A DNA stretch of 64,000 nt, from positions 1,688,501-1,752,500 of the forward strand of contig JAIGNY010001856.1 in NCBI GenBank assembly GCA_020152595.1. The letters are read 5' to 3'. A program made the position numbers and the translations under genes. The DNA is from Chiridota heheva (Eukaryota > Echinodermata > Holothuroidea > Apodida > Chiridotidae). The notes under the pieces are model-generated. The model was given only the letters and a program-made list of their open reading frames with translations, was not told the DNA's origin and searched no databases. Shown piece by piece: positions 1-12,320 of this stretch (positions are counted from its first letter, which is position 1; every line of letters begins with the position of its first letter).

Positions 1-116
1 GAATCAGAAAACTTTATCCCGTCGTGGTGCTAAATACAGTAGGTAAAGATTTAAGAGAAGCTTTTTGGAAAAGTGTATTAGTTAGACTAATTGGTATAAG
101 AATATCCAAAAAGTAA
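1..116 (+). other. possible partial exon at window edge
   Basis: A frame is open from the window edge (base 3) for 37 codons to TAA at 114. The sequence contains VLNTVGKDLREAFWKS. A strong donor-like gtaagt begins at 113. I do not recognise the product. It could be the end of an exon of an upstream gene, or chance. The stretch 117-434 shows nothing recognisable. Confidence 0.2.
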
Positions 117-434
117 GTTATTTTTCAATCATTAATTTTCTAGTCTGTGAATTAAAAAAAAACTGTACCTAATTTATAAGAAATCCGTACGGCAATCCCA
201 AAGTCAACCCGTACTGAGTGAGGAATGTGTATAATAACTAGGCCTATACAAGCTCCAAAATTACATTGGATTTTGCGATTACTGCACAAAAGAAATGTTA
301 AAGACTAATGGGCTTAATTGTAGAATCCAATGCATTTTTTTAAACTCTCTCAGATGTTGGAGGCTCAGTCGCAGTGATATCGTATATCTTTATGATGTGT
401 CGTTTTGTAATTAAATAATATATTAGTTCGACTT

Positions 435-645
435 ATGTACTTGTCAGTTGTATGACTCACCCCTACTACCCCCGGCAATGTCAGTCAAAGATGAGTCATT
501 GACATATGCTATAGTGACTCACATGTGTGTCATTGTAGTAAATTGTCAGTCACCAGAGTGACTCTGGAGTGGGTCAATTTACTTCAGACCCATTAATTTT
601 GTACAGAGGTAATTAATTTCGAGTAAGTCATTTCACAAACCAGAA
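435..645. mobile_element. MITE-like repeat, copy 1 (partial)
   Basis: Its sequence is closely similar, in reverse orientation, to 57970-58155. It shares TTGTATGACTCACCCCTACT at one end, an internal CACCAGAGTGACTCTGG, and the stretch ending near ACAGAGG. The second end seen in copy 2 is missing or diverged. 646-1495 shows nothing I can name. Confidence 0.7.
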
Positions 646-1495
646 CATCAATGATGTTAAAGCTCAACAATATTTTGATGTGGCATATGTCAGGAGGGGT
701 GGGTGGTGGTTGTTTTAGTCGCTGAAACAGGTTTTATTATTTTTATCCTCTTCAGCAGGTTTACCAGCATGTTGTGAGCGTTGATTCTCTTAGGTGGGTT
801 GCTGCCAGGTATGATGAATTCAGGGGTGGGGTGGGACAAAGGCAGCAGTCTAACAGTGAGGTTATACTTCACATCACAATATGAATGTTAAATTTTGGGA
901 CCTTTCTTTCTGCCTTCAAATATTTTTAGAAATCAATACATATATAAAAATTAATGTTTCCTGATATTCACTTTAGAGCAATGCCTGAAAAATTATGCTT
1001 CTAACAAGAAGTTATAAGCCTTTTTGTATAAATTATAATGTGTGTTCCAAGTGGTGGTGCCATCATGTATTGGTCGATTACTGATGTTTTGCGAGCACAA
1101 AGGTTTATTCCACCACAAGCTATGGTGAGGACACACATTTTGTGATCACTACCAAATTTTGAAAATTTACACATTAATAAAATCTAAAGTAACCCTCCTT
1201 CGTTGCATATTTTTCAATACATTCAAACAAAAAAGGAGAAAAAAAGATTACCAGCTAAATTATTACAAAAAAGTATTCCTACTTGTTGTTGTTTCCCTCA
1301 AACTAGCCTTTGAACATTTTATAAACAATAATAATTGAATATAATACCATCACTTTAAACTTCATTACCAAATCAACTTTCCAATTGGCTGACAAGAGTA
1401 TAACAACACATTATGTCATACGATACGTCATGAATAACATGATTCAACATGACTATCATATCCCATGGCAGTTTGCTGCATATGGCGACCCGCAC

Positions 1496-2510
1496 CCTGA
1501 CAGTTCGGGTGAACCCCTGAAAGGAGTCTTTCATGCTAATCCCTGCTTCCAGGGTTTGACCATTGCGCAATTCAGCAACCAGTCGACAGTTCAAACATAC
1601 GAATCGCACACACATCTCAGCTGCTTACTATCTTCAATTCGGTCTATTTCAAGTATGCATTATGCGATCAACTACTGACTGACCGATCGTAAAGGAATAA
1701 ACAGTGCAATTTAAGATTAACTAAACTAACTGCTTAAGTTTTATTCATGATTTGATTAGGCCCTAACGTCTGAACGTTACTCGCCAGTACAGACAATGGG
1801 TGAAACAGAGTGACACGAATGACAATATATATTACACACAAGCCTGCAATGCAAACAGTCCAACGTACACTCTACGCACATGATGGCTGTAACTTAGCAT
1901 TAAATACGGTCAATAGGCCTACGTTAGAATACGTTCACTGTTTAGACAGAACATCACATACGAAAGTCATAAAGGAACTGATATTTCACTGCAGTAAAAT
2001 GATTTAAATGAACGCGTTCTCCAAGAGGTTACGTAAATAACAACAAAATTTACGCGAAGAACAAATTTAATGTAAGAATACATATAAAATAACCCTTTTA
2101 ATTTGTAATTTATTGAACACTGACAATCGCAGTCAAAGAAGAAAAGTCGATGCTTAGTCAACACAACGCAGATGTTAGCACAGTACAGATTATTCGCAAC
2201 AAATCTAAGCAGGTCAAACATAGGTTATGCCATATATTGGCTCTCTTTTTCTTCAAAATCGGACTGGTAAACATATCAAAAGGTACTGGATAAAAGGTAG
2301 CTAAAATGTTTCCCCATAATTCCATGTACCTCTCACACTTCAGCAAACGCCGTCGTAGTTCACAAAATGATTTTACTTCGACACTCTGTACAAAGTGTAT
2401 GGACGAAGGAAATTGCATGATGGGTAATGGCTGCCTCCATGGCCTAAGAAAGCCCTCCTTCGAGGGGTTTTATCGAAGACTAAAAGGAGGGGTTCACCCG
2501 AACTGCCTGA
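1496..2510. mobile_element. candidate DNA transposon, 18-bp TIRs, 5-bp TSD
   Basis: CAGTTCGGGTGAACCCCT at 1501-1518 is perfectly inverted at 2488-2505. Both ends are flanked by CCTGA (1496-1500 and 2506-2510), a probable 5-bp target duplication. The 970-bp interior has no convincing ORF, so the element would be non-autonomous. A second internal hairpin pairs CCCTCCTT (2454-2461) with AAGGAGGG (2484-2491). Confidence 0.6.
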
Positions 2511-2723
2511 CCGCAGTAACAGATTTCCAATTTATCTGTGAAATTGAGACCAATCTTGCCTTTTATGGTATGGCCATGTGTATATGTTAAACCATGGAGC
2601 TATTGACTGAAATAGCTCCATGTTTAAATAGACACATGCAGTGAAATTTATGTTACGTTAGGTCTAGTACAAACTTCACAGAGCAATTCATCTAATCTCA
2701 TACCCCCCACAAAGCTCCATAAA

Positions 2724-3660
2724 CTAGAGGTGGGGGAGGTGGGGTAGGAGGTGGGGGTAGGAGGTGGGGGTAGGAGGTGGGGGAGGTGGGGAGGAGGTGG
2801 GGGAGGAGGTGGGGGAGGAGAGGTGGGGAGGAGGTGGGGGAGGAGGTGGGGGAGGAGGTGGGGAGGAGGTAGGGGGAGGAGGTAGGGGAGGTGGGGGAGG
2901 TGTGGGAGGAGGTGTGGGAGAAAGTGGCGGGAGGTGGTGGGGAGGTGGTGGAGTTAGTTGGGGAGGTGGTAGGGTGGTGGGGGAGGTGGAGAGGAGGTGG
3001 GAGGAGGTGGGGAGAGGTGTGGGAGGTGTGGGAGGAGGTGTGGGAGAAAGTGGCGGGAGGTGGTGGGGAGGTGGTGGAGTTAGTTGGGGAGGTGGTAGGG
3101 TGGTGGGGGAGGTGGAGAGGAGGTGGGGAGGAGGTGGGGAGAGGTGGGAGGAGGTGTGGGAGAAAGTGGTGGGAGGTGGTGGGGAGGTGGTGGAGTTAGT
3201 TGGGGAGGTGGTAGGGTGGTGGGGGAGGTGGAGAGGAGGTGGGGAGGTGGGGAGGGGTGGAGGAGGTGGGGGGAGAAGGTGGGGGAAGGAGGTGGGGAGA
3301 AGGTGAGGGAGGAGGTGGGGAGGAAGAGGTGGGGAGAAGGTGGGGAGAAGGTGGGGAGAAGGTGGGGAGAAGGTGGGGAGAAGGTGGGGAGAAGGTGGGG
3401 AAGGAGGTGGGAAGGAGGTGGGGAGGAGGTGGGGGAGGTGGGGAAGGAGGTGGGGAGGAGGTGGGGAGGAGGTTGGGGCAAGGTGGGGAGGAGATTGGGG
3501 AGGTGGGGAGAGGGTGGGGAGGTGGGGAGAGGGTGGGGAGGTGGGGGGACAAAGTGGGGGGAAGAAGTGGAGGAGAAGGTGGGGAGTAGGTGAAGGGAGG
3601 TGGGGTGGTGCTGGGAGGTGGGGGATTGGGGAGAGATCGGGTGAGGGGAATAGGGGGGAG
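2724..3660. repeat. G-rich minisatellite (GGTGGGGAGGA-type)
   Basis: About 940 bp of almost pure purine/T on the plus strand, built from GGTGGGGAGG and GGTGGGGGAGG variants. A longer unit containing GAGAAAGTGG...GGAGTTAGTTGGGGAGGTGG recurs three times, with AAAG at 2921, 3047 and 3163 (spacings 126 and 116 bp). Dense G-runs predict G-quadruplexes. The open frames on both strands are composition artefacts. Confidence 0.95.
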
Positions 3661-5509
3661 AGTAGTGGTTCCCAATTGCATTTTAAAATCATAATCACCG
3701 ATTTACACACAAAATGTATTTGATGTGGAGAGGCAAGTAACACTAAGGCAAATTATTGGAGGCCATTCTCATAATTTCTTTTGTATACTGAAGCTGTACA
3801 ATTCTCAATCAGGGCGTGACCTCTAGTACTTTTTTTTATCATTTCGTGTTTTAGTCCATATTCAATCAAAAAACATAAGTAAATTACCATGAAAATTCAC
3901 AGTAAATCAAACAGTAATGTCCACTTCATCATAGTTTTGGCGAGATCTTCCACACAAGTTAGCTCCTTGGCCATAGAATAGCAGTTTTTGTAAAAATTAC
4001 CCCGCAAGCGCCGGAACTGTTCACTGTATTATATTACAGTACCCTGTACAGCTGTACTATACTATGCTGAAAAAGCTGGACCACTCGCCCTTCTTCAGAA
4101 TTTTGATTCAGAAAATTGTTGCTATTGTTCTTAAATTTGCATTTTCAACCTTTCAAAAATGTTTTTAGGTGACACCATCAGCACATATCATGAATATATA
4201 ACCATCCATAACAAAAACTTCATCATATTTTCAGACTAAATCATTATGTCGTAACATTATAATGTTTCAGCGGTAAAAAAACCAGCCATGAGGGTCCGAA
4301 TAGCGAAGACAGCTTTCTATACAAACTTCAAAATTCAGTAAGACATATGATTACGCCTTTTAAACTTTGAATCCCATATTTTGGTAGAAAACATTATGAA
4401 TTATAATTTGATGTAAGTTTCTTCTCGAGTGAAATTGTATTTACCTCAAATATTATGATTTATGAAGATAAAGAATAAGGGCCTACCTTCCTAATCATAG
4501 ACATGATTTTGGGAGCAATGATGGGCTCCCTCCCCCCCATCTACCCATTTTTCCCTTTTAGAATTTATATCTCTGTACATTTTTGTATCTTAGCCTGATT
4601 CCCCACTACTATTGACTTCTCTTTTTTGTGGCGTAGCCTGGGGGGCGGGGGGACCCCACTTTTTAGAATATTTTTGAAAATAAGGATGATCTTTTTTGCT
4701 TAAAAAATAAACAAAATTTCCCCCAAAGTGAGCTAAATATGAACACTTCGTTTTGGGAGGGGGGTGGGGGGAGGATCCAGGACTTCATCAGACCACCTTA
4801 ATTTTCTAATGCTGGCTAAGTCACTGCCGCCCCGCCACCCACACTTTCTGTCCGATATAAATCAGTTTAAAATTTGTACATAGAAAAGGCATCATTATTA
4901 GGCCTACTGGGGTTGCCGAAAGAAGAGTCAGGCCCGAGAAAACTAACATTTGGGTCCTTCATATCTCAAAATATTTTAAGGACAAAGAATTAAGGCAATC
5001 TTTGTCCAATTTCTACTAATGTAAAGCATGGGTTTAGCTGGAGGTTTTCGCCACTGTGGTTATTTTTTGTTGTTGTTATGGTCATTAATCCTTTTAACCT
5101 GCTTTCAACCCCTTCCGTCATCAACAAATATATATACTCATATATATTTGGGTTTTCCCGGGGCTCGGGCCTCCTCTTGGCGGCATCAATTATTAATGGG
5201 GTGGGTGTGGGGGAGGGGGAGGGAGGGGGAATGTGCCGTTTTTCCTGTAACCTTTTTAACCAATGTAATTCTTGCAAATGAGAAGTGGTAATAGGGTGGT
5301 ACCAAATTTCTTATGCACGTTGGTTGCATAAAGACTTATGTTCGATCAACTTCTTATAAAGAATGGTGTCATATTACAATTCACTGCTACTATGCTGCAT
5401 GCAGTCTTTGTATTAATGGAAATAATTATTTACACATCAGCTCATATTTTCCGGTTTATATTTAGGTGAAACAAAAATTGGGGCAAAATACTGATTTATT
5501 ATTTCCTCA
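3661..5509. other. no recognisable feature
   Basis: AT-rich single-copy-looking sequence with short G/C homopolymer patches (4530-4560, 4635-4660, 4755-4775, 5200-5235). The short open frames here have no recognisable domains. Confidence 0.6.
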
Positions 5510-5697
5510 TACTGACGAATGTCTTTGAAGCTTCATGAAATAAGATTTTGCCGAAATTCTAAGTTAAAATATCTTGGTTTTAAATAAAATTTTCAAAAGA
5601 TTAGCATTTTCTGTTTCCAATGATATATAAAGCTGTATAATACGTTTATCAACTTTTATTTCATGGAGCTTCAAAAATTTCCGAACATTCGTCAGTA
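5510..5697. mobile_element. short TA-flanked fold-back MITE
   Basis: TACTGACGAATGT at 5510 is inverted at 5685-5697. Imperfect pairing continues inward (GAAGCTTCATGAAATAA against TTATTTCATGGAGCTTC). The terminal TA dinucleotides would fit a TA target duplication as in Tc1/mariner-type elements. It is non-coding. Confidence 0.6.
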
Positions 5698-8695
5698 GGC
5701 TATGCGGAATTACTAATTTCAATTTTGACATTCCGTTCGTCACTAACGTTACACAAATGACATTCGTCACTACGCGAAAAGAGGGATGATCTGATCTAGT
5801 GAGCCCACACCTCAATACAATGCTGTTGCAATATTATGCAACATCACCGAAACAACAAACTTTTACTTCCAATGGCTACCAACTTCTCTCCTTACCTTAT
5901 AAACACGAGAGAAAATCTGATTCAAATGATGATGTCATCGAGCAAAACTTACTGCTAGAAATGTAGTTTTGGATACGTTGTCATTTACAGTGAAATTCCT
6001 GAGTAGAACTTAATTTCCTACGCTGAGCATGTAACGCGTATGCGAGTATACACAAATTAGAGAAAGAACAACACGGGCGAGGAACTTTCACAGGCTTTCT
6101 TCACGGGGGAATAAAAAGCGTTTTACCGGCGTTTTACAAGCGCTTTACCGGCGAGTTTGAAAATGACAAAATCGGGAGATATTTTGTTCAGTTTCACAAG
6201 CCATCGCCACTGCGAAATAAATTATAATAGTGTCGTTATAGCATCAAAATATTGCCGTAACCATTCAGTTAAGTAATCAATGAAAGGTCTGAATTGAGTG
6301 AAAACGTTCGACAAAATCAGAAACGCAATGGGAGTTTAAAACATCATATCGAAGTATTATTTGGGCCTACATCAATTGTATGTGAACATCACATCGGATT
6401 AATCAGATCGGAATATTAGAACATCACATCAAAATAATTAAATTTATTCATGAATCTAATAACGACAAGTCGTAGCTGGAAATAAAGTTTCTACTCTCCT
6501 TAGAGTTTAGTGTTTTCCTTTTCAATGTGCAGATTATTTTTAGTCGCTAGTGCAATATTGCTTGTACTTTTTTCCTTTTGTTATTTTGAATTCCAACATT
6601 TTGTATCCTACAGTACATGTGTATGTAAATTCAATCTCGGTGAAATAGATACATGTATAACCAACAATTGTTAGCAAATATTTTTGCCATATAATTGATC
6701 CATGGAATATTTCGAAAGCATGTCAAGTTAAAAAAGGTTAGCAAAACTGTCTTCCAACCTCAAAAAATGCAATTCCTTAGACGATACAGAAAAAGCTGCG
6801 CATGTTTATTGCAGCGAACGGCAACTTGTTAGGACTCTAAAATTGCGAGAAGGACTTTGTACAAAAACTATGTACAAATAGCACTTGAAAAAAGTATGGG
6901 AGAATACACAACAAAATTAACAACATCAACTTACTCAGATATTTATATTCCGAATATTAAAGTCTTGGCCAAAAAAAAATGTTTAAAACTTAAACAAAAC
7001 AAGTTTCCAAAGATAAAGAAAATTTTATTGAAACTTCTCCATCATAGAAAATAAAAGAAAACAAAAATATACAAGCTATAAAACTGCAAACAAATGCTAT
7101 TTCCTTGTTTTGGAAATGTATGTTTTACTTCCATCTTTGCACATAACAAAGAATGAAAATAACTTCCATAAACCAGTGGTACATTCCTTCCGAGCAGAGA
7201 GCTGTCGCCTCAGTTAATGGCCGCCAAGTCAATGTATAGCAAATTATTACCACACATCACATCAGTATAAATTCTACTTTTTAACACAAAATCATTAAAA
7301 GAGTGCCAGAAAAACAACAAAACATCTCGTTCAATGATATGCCGCCTGCGTCCCCCTTCACGTGTAACTACTTCTGGGTGGTTTAAAACCTGGCGACAGG
7401 TTTCCTCAAACTCCTTGGCCACACTGCGCTAAGTTGTTGAAAGACATACTGCAGGCATAACACTTTTATGTAAACATTCAAAATGGAGGAAAGCCGTCAA
7501 AAAAAAAGAAGGAAAAAAAAAAAAAAAGACAATACCAAAACCGGGAGGGGGAGTGGACATCTTGCATTTTGTGAAGCGAGAAATATTAGGAAATTCACGG
7601 GAGGGGGATGATGGAAGCATCACCTTATCTTTATTCGGGAAAACAAATACCAAGTATGTTTTCACAGTAAAAAGAAGTCCCCCACCTCATGTTTGTTGAT
7701 CAAATTTGCCGTTTAAAACCTGAAACGGGGAGATGTTAATAAAGAACCATGGCACTGCATGGCAATCTTCGTAAGTTTCCGGGTAAGAATTAAAATATAT
7801 CTGTTGGAAGGAAAGACATTTTCGCACGATCTAATTTATAAAGAAATAATTTTGCAACTGGGCTTATCAAATAGTGGAAGCAAGATGTATGTTTTTGTTT
7901 ACTTACGTCACTGATTTCGAACTTTCGGACGTAGATTTTGATGCATTCTTTTCAACATGAAGGTCTACACTAAGCAAAGAGTGCTTAGTTCAGAATTTTA
8001 TTTGTTCTCATTTTATTATTTTTTCTATTACTTTCACTTTGACTTTTTATGAAACTACATTTTAAAAAGTTTTTGACAACCGTTTCTTAATATTTTGGTT
8101 GAAATATTTCACAGGTTAAAATTTTACTCGACTATTTGGAATACTATATATTTCGGAAAAAAACTTGGAAATCTCAGTAAGTTTAACTTGTTTATTTTTA
8201 TTGCGCCGATCCTTTTTATTTCGCTTATCGTTTTAGTTGATATTATTTTATTCAATTTTCATTTTATGATGTATACAAAAAATGGCCGTGCCCGCCCTGA
8301 TAGTGCAGACACAAGTTGCGTAGCCACGTTTCCTTACTTTGCAGGTTGTAATTTTTTTTTGAACTTATTGAAAATAAAAATGATCGTAAATCTCTGTGGT
8401 ACACTCTGCATTGCCGTTACCAATTTATTGTGAGATGATCTGTGTCTTTGAAAGGACACGGGAAATGAAATACTTAATTTTCTTTAAAACAGCAATTGGC
8501 ATCAGTTTAAACGTATCTAAACTAAAGAAATTTGCAGGTTCGGTACATGTGCTGATGTTAAATATTACACACAGTACTGTCAGAGGACTTTCCTCGCTGA
8601 AAGAAATAAGAGTTGTGATTGGAAAATAGTGCTCGTGATAGTATCTTTGTAAATCGCAAGTTGCATGAAAACTAATACCACATTTTTGGCTTCGA
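5698..8695. other. no recognisable gene; one odd minus-strand frame
   Basis: Mostly AT-rich. At 7210-7434 on the minus strand a frame opens after acceptor-like gcag and reads VAKEFEETCRQVLNHPEVV, ending IDLAAIN and a stop. It has protein-like composition but I do not recognise it. 6108-6160 contains GCGTTTTACCGGCG-like motifs that recur at 8710-8795. Confidence 0.4.
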
Positions 8696-8704
8696 GAATG
8701 TTTT

Positions 8705-8800
8705 TTTTTTGCGCTTTATCGGCGGCATTACCAGCGTTTTACCGACGCTTCACCGGCGGATTACCAGCGCTTTCCCTGCGCTAAAATTACCAGCGCAATT
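8705..8800. repeat. degenerate GCG-rich short repeat
   Basis: Variants of ACCAGCGTTTTACCGGCG repeat about five times with drift. Related motifs lie at 6108-6160. The two are probably relics of the same family. Confidence 0.5.
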
Positions 8801-8829
8801 GTCAAACTGCTCGCATCAGTACTGTAGTA

Positions 8830-9030
8830 CAACATCGATCCTTACTATGGACTCCATGACCTTGCACACAACACTAGTAAGACTCACTGGCCTATACTGT
8901 AGTTACAAGGCAAACTGTGGTCACCCTTTTTAAAAATAGGAGTGACATTAGCAATTCTCCAATCACAAGGAACAACACCAACATCAAAGCACTTTGAAAA
9001 GATAAGAAAAGATAGACTTTTCATATAAGT
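8830..9030 (-). pseudogene. LINE reverse-transcriptase fragment
   Basis: The reverse strand reads continuously through SFLIFSKCFDVGVVPCDWRI, then ANVTPIFKKGDHSL and NYRPVSLTSVVCKVMESI. These are the conserved fingers/palm-approach motifs of non-LTR reverse transcriptases (CR1/Jockey/RTE-like). Only about 65 codons remain; the catalytic YADD box is absent. It differs from both longer LINE types in this window. Confidence 0.85.
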
Positions 9031-9984
9031 TGAAAACAGGGTTCTAGCTAGACAAGTTTGAGTGCTGGGCTCCAGTGATAATCCAAGGTGACCTCCTAGA
9101 TCCCCCTCCTATGAAGAACTGTTCAAATTTAGTCCACTTATATTGACAAATTGTCAACAATTTTTTTTTTTAATCGGAATGGTAGAATGATTCACAAAAT
9201 ATTTGTTATGTACAATGGATATTCAAAATACAATGGATATTCAACTGTCAAAGTCCCCTCCCCCTCCACCCCAATAAAAAGTACAAACATATGCCGGAAA
9301 CTCTTCTCTCAATTCCCATTGTTATGCATCTTGCCCAAACTTTTTACCGCTTTTATTTTTGTCCCAGCATCGTGCGACGAAAGCCAAGCGGCACATGTTC
9401 CTTTAAATTACGCAACAACTTTATCAATATAAAATCCCCCACAAGTCATAAGAATATCGATCAGTCCGTTATAATGTTAAGTACATATGGGGTTTATAAC
9501 AAATGTGATTGGTTACTTACATTTGGACCGGTCTATAAGCACGCCTTGGGCCTTTGGAAGTGTAATTTTTACCTTGTTAAAGTTTGTTTGTATGGCAAGT
9601 GACGGACTTGGCAAGCTGCCAGCAGTGATTCACAAGGATTAAAACGTGAACGTACCTGAACTGTGTGCACATACGTACGTTTATGCTAAGAGCTTCGTGT
9701 ATAAAAGATTTTATGATAATACAGTATTGCGTTAAATTCCTATAGTTCAGTTGTTTTAATCGGAATTTAATGTGCATAATGTATGTTATGTTATGTGTGT
9801 AAATCAGCGGATGACATAAATAGAGCGAGATTAAAAGGAGATCTGTTTAAACACTAAATTATGTAACCGAATTGAACTTTTGAGTGCTGGGCGCAAGGGT
9901 GAATCTTAGAGCCGAGTGGTGGGCGGGAACTGCTAGTCCTGGGCGGGCTCGCCCAGCGCGGCCAAGCGTAGCTGGAACCCTGGT

Positions 9985-10305
9985 TGAAAACTATTATCTA
10001 ATGCACATAATATTTGAAGAAAAATTAATTCTGTGCAGTATTTGTTGAAAATGACAACAACAACAAAATTCTCCCATTGACTGCAATTCTTGAGGTCGGA
10101 CATCAGCAAATGTTGTGGTGCACGGCGACGTAACAATTCTTTTTTTGGACGATCTCAAACTTCAGTCAAAGGGAAAAATAAACAGTCAGTTATCATTGCA
10201 GTCAATGGGAGAAAAACATATTTATTGCCATTTTTTAACAAATACTGGACAGAATTCATTTTTCTTCACAAATGTTGTGTATTAGACAATAGTTTCCAAC
10301 ATAAA
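9985..10305. repeat. imperfect palindrome with ~100-bp arms
   Basis: 9985-10083 is the approximate reverse complement of 10195-10305 (shared ATTGCAGTCAATGGGAGA and TTGTCTAATACACA-like ends). The centre carries the GTGCACGGCGACGTAACAA sequence. The whole overlaps the left end of the inverted-end element at 10087-10908. Confidence 0.7.
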
Positions 10306-10908
10306 AGAAGAGAACCATTATTTTTTGCTGACTGGCTGAGGCGACACAAGTATTCATTTAAAAAAAACATTGACTGCATGATAAAATAACTATCCTTATG
10401 AAGAATGGTCCATCAATTATTCTTGAGTTTTGCACTAAGTCCTCCCAAGCATATTATAATGTACATTTTTATTTAGGCTCCACCAAGGACTAATCTGATT
10501 CGTATCACTGAACAGCAGCTCTGTAGCAAGCTACATATTGTGTACAGTGTAGCAGTAGCTGGTTGCTAACAAGTGAACTGTGAATAGACCATGAAGATGT
10601 TGTCAGATAAGAAGGTATAGAATACCCCTGTTTGTATTGTGTAACAATAGCTGGATGCTAGTCAATGAAGTGTGAAGAGTCTCTTTGGTTGAATGGTATG
10701 GATTACCGCTGATTTTGAGAAAATCGGAGAGGGAGGGGGGGGGGAGGGGGGAGGTGGAGGGGGCTTGTACACGGTTATGTCAACTCCGACCTTGAGAATG
10801 ATGAAAGACTGTTTGTTTTCCGCTTTTACTGAAGTTTGAGATCGTCAAAAAAGCTTTGTTACGTCGCCGTGCAACACAGCATTCCCGGATGTCCAACCTC
10901 AAGAATGT
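10087..10908. mobile_element. element with ~100-bp inverted ends (GCACGGCGACGTAACAA family)
   Basis: The left end (10087-10195) starts ATTCTTGAGGTCGGACATC and contains GTGCACGGCGACGTAACAA. The right end (10783-10908) is the same sequence inverted. A third copy of the end is at 58985-59097 and of the right flank at 63037-63215. The interior has no ORF. It is probably a non-autonomous DNA element; a G-rich run lies at 10728-10762. Confidence 0.6.
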
Positions 10909-10915
10909 ATTGTTA

Positions 10916-11790
10916 AGAGCATTTCACAATTTTGAAGAAAACTAATGACAAAAAATTGCTGCTTTTTTTTTTCTTATTTTGACCATTTATCGTTGTTGTT
11001 TCCTCCTTTAAATTTTACAACTGGAACTGAAAACAAACTGAAATAAGTGTGTTTAAATTTTCAGTGAGAAGGTTGATTTTGATTTCGGAAATAATGGCTC
11101 CCAGAAAAATCTGGGAATTTTTTTTTTGAGACTTGTTAAATCCCATTGACTTTTGATTAGTGTGTAGCGCCACTTTTTCAATGGACACGGGCACATAGTA
11201 CCTACCCAAATCGGTAGATTTGGATATCTGTTCTATTTGGGTATGTGGACGCGTACTAGATCTGATCTTATGGCAGAATATATCAAACAAAAATAAGACA
11301 CTACGAGTAGGCTAGGCTCTCAAATGTTACAGGGGTAGGCATAGCTTCGACGTTGCGTTAGATTTCGCAGTTACACCGACTGAACTTAAAAGTATTAAGT
11401 GGCTTTGGCAGCTCCCTGGTTTAAGTTTGTGAACATCATTCTCACAACATGAAAATCTTAAACAAATTAAAAAATGAAATTACCTTGTCGCGCGATAACC
11501 ATAACTTTATCTCGGAATCCAGCTCTGGATCTCCAGTATCGACAGTCATTGTTGTTGTCATTTTAATTCAGAATGCTGAGCTAACGATTCATAGTAGAAC
11601 CCTGGATCACAGTAAGTTTCATGTCGTTAGGCTTGCATAACGCAATAATATTTAACGTTTGCAGCATACTGCATGACACACACACACAGGACACGTTGGA
11701 CTTAATCAGTCCAAGGTTACGTATTCAGTACGATCTGACGTCATTAGTTGCGCGACTTTGGTCTCACTTTTCGTGCATGCATACTGTGCA
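10916..11790. other. no recognisable feature
   Basis: Mixed sequence with short open frames that have no recognisable domains, e.g. 11015-11290 on the minus strand and 11449-11640 on the plus strand. Confidence 0.5.
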
Positions 11791-11794
11791 AGAA

Positions 11795-11872
11795 TCTACC
11801 TACTGTGGTGTAGCGGTTATCATACCTGTCTACAGACCACGAGGCCCCGGGTTCAATCCTGGGGTGGGCAGA
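11795..11872 (+). tRNA. tRNA-like sequence (pseudo-tRNA or SINE head)
   Basis: An A box TGGTGTAGCGG (11806-11816) and a B box GGTTCAATCCT (11850-11860) are present. The acceptor arms TCTACCT (11795-11801) and GGGCAGA (11866-11872) pair with one mismatch. The T stem has a mismatch and the anticodon stem is poor. A tRNA-derived SINE or pseudogene is therefore more likely than a working Val/Glu-type tRNA. Confidence 0.5.
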
Positions 11873-12054
11873 CACGCTAGTGCACCACAATTGGTTATCA
11901 AAGGCCGTGGATATTGACTTAATTGTTGATGTTATGTCTGTCCCTACGTCGTACCTGTGTTCTCGTCCGGGTCGTATTGAGCGTTTCGTGATAGCATTTG
12001 TACTATCCTAACTGAATACGCAGACGACGACCGCGTCATTGAAATTGTGTGTTC

Positions 12055-12080
12055 AACCAGGGAGTTCCAACTCCCTGGTT
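12055..12080. other. perfect 12-bp inverted repeat
   Basis: AACCAGGGAGTT, 2-nt spacer, AACTCCCTGGTT, followed directly by a third CAACCAGGGAG. This may be a local duplication or a short fold-back insertion. Confidence 0.6.
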
Positions 12081-12124
12081 CAACCAGGGAGCTGTTACTT
12101 CAACTCTCTCTCTCACTTTGCAAG

Positions 12125-12320
12125 ACAGACTTTCTGCAGTGGTGACAAATTTCCATCATTTTCGGGAGATTTACGATTAGTTTTCTTCAATTTTCTTCAT
12201 TTTCGTGAAACTTGCTTAAATCAAGTAACTATACTACACATGAAATTCCCTTCATTGTCGGATCATTTTCGAGAGGTTTTTTTTTTAATATTTGGGAAAT
12301 GTTGCCAAATTTTATCATTT
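12125..12320. repeat. degenerate ~30-bp TTTTCGGGAA repeat, locus 1
   Basis: Drifting copies of CTTCATTTTCGGGAA-like words. It ends with ATTTGGGAAATGTTGCCAAA, which recurs at 15302-15321. Confidence 0.5.

Noticed and set aside
2724-3743. Long frames on both strands of the G-rich array (339 aa proline/histidine-rich, glycine-rich)
   Set aside because: They overlap on both strands and follow the repeat composition only. No codon bias independent of the repeat.
8095-8629. Hydrophobic 112-aa frame and neighbour
   Set aside because: AT-rich sequence readily yields Phe/Ile/Leu runs; no domain or splice pattern seen.
11795-11872. Functional tRNA gene
   Set aside because: Anticodon stem and T stem are mispaired. 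Kept only as a tRNA-like feature.
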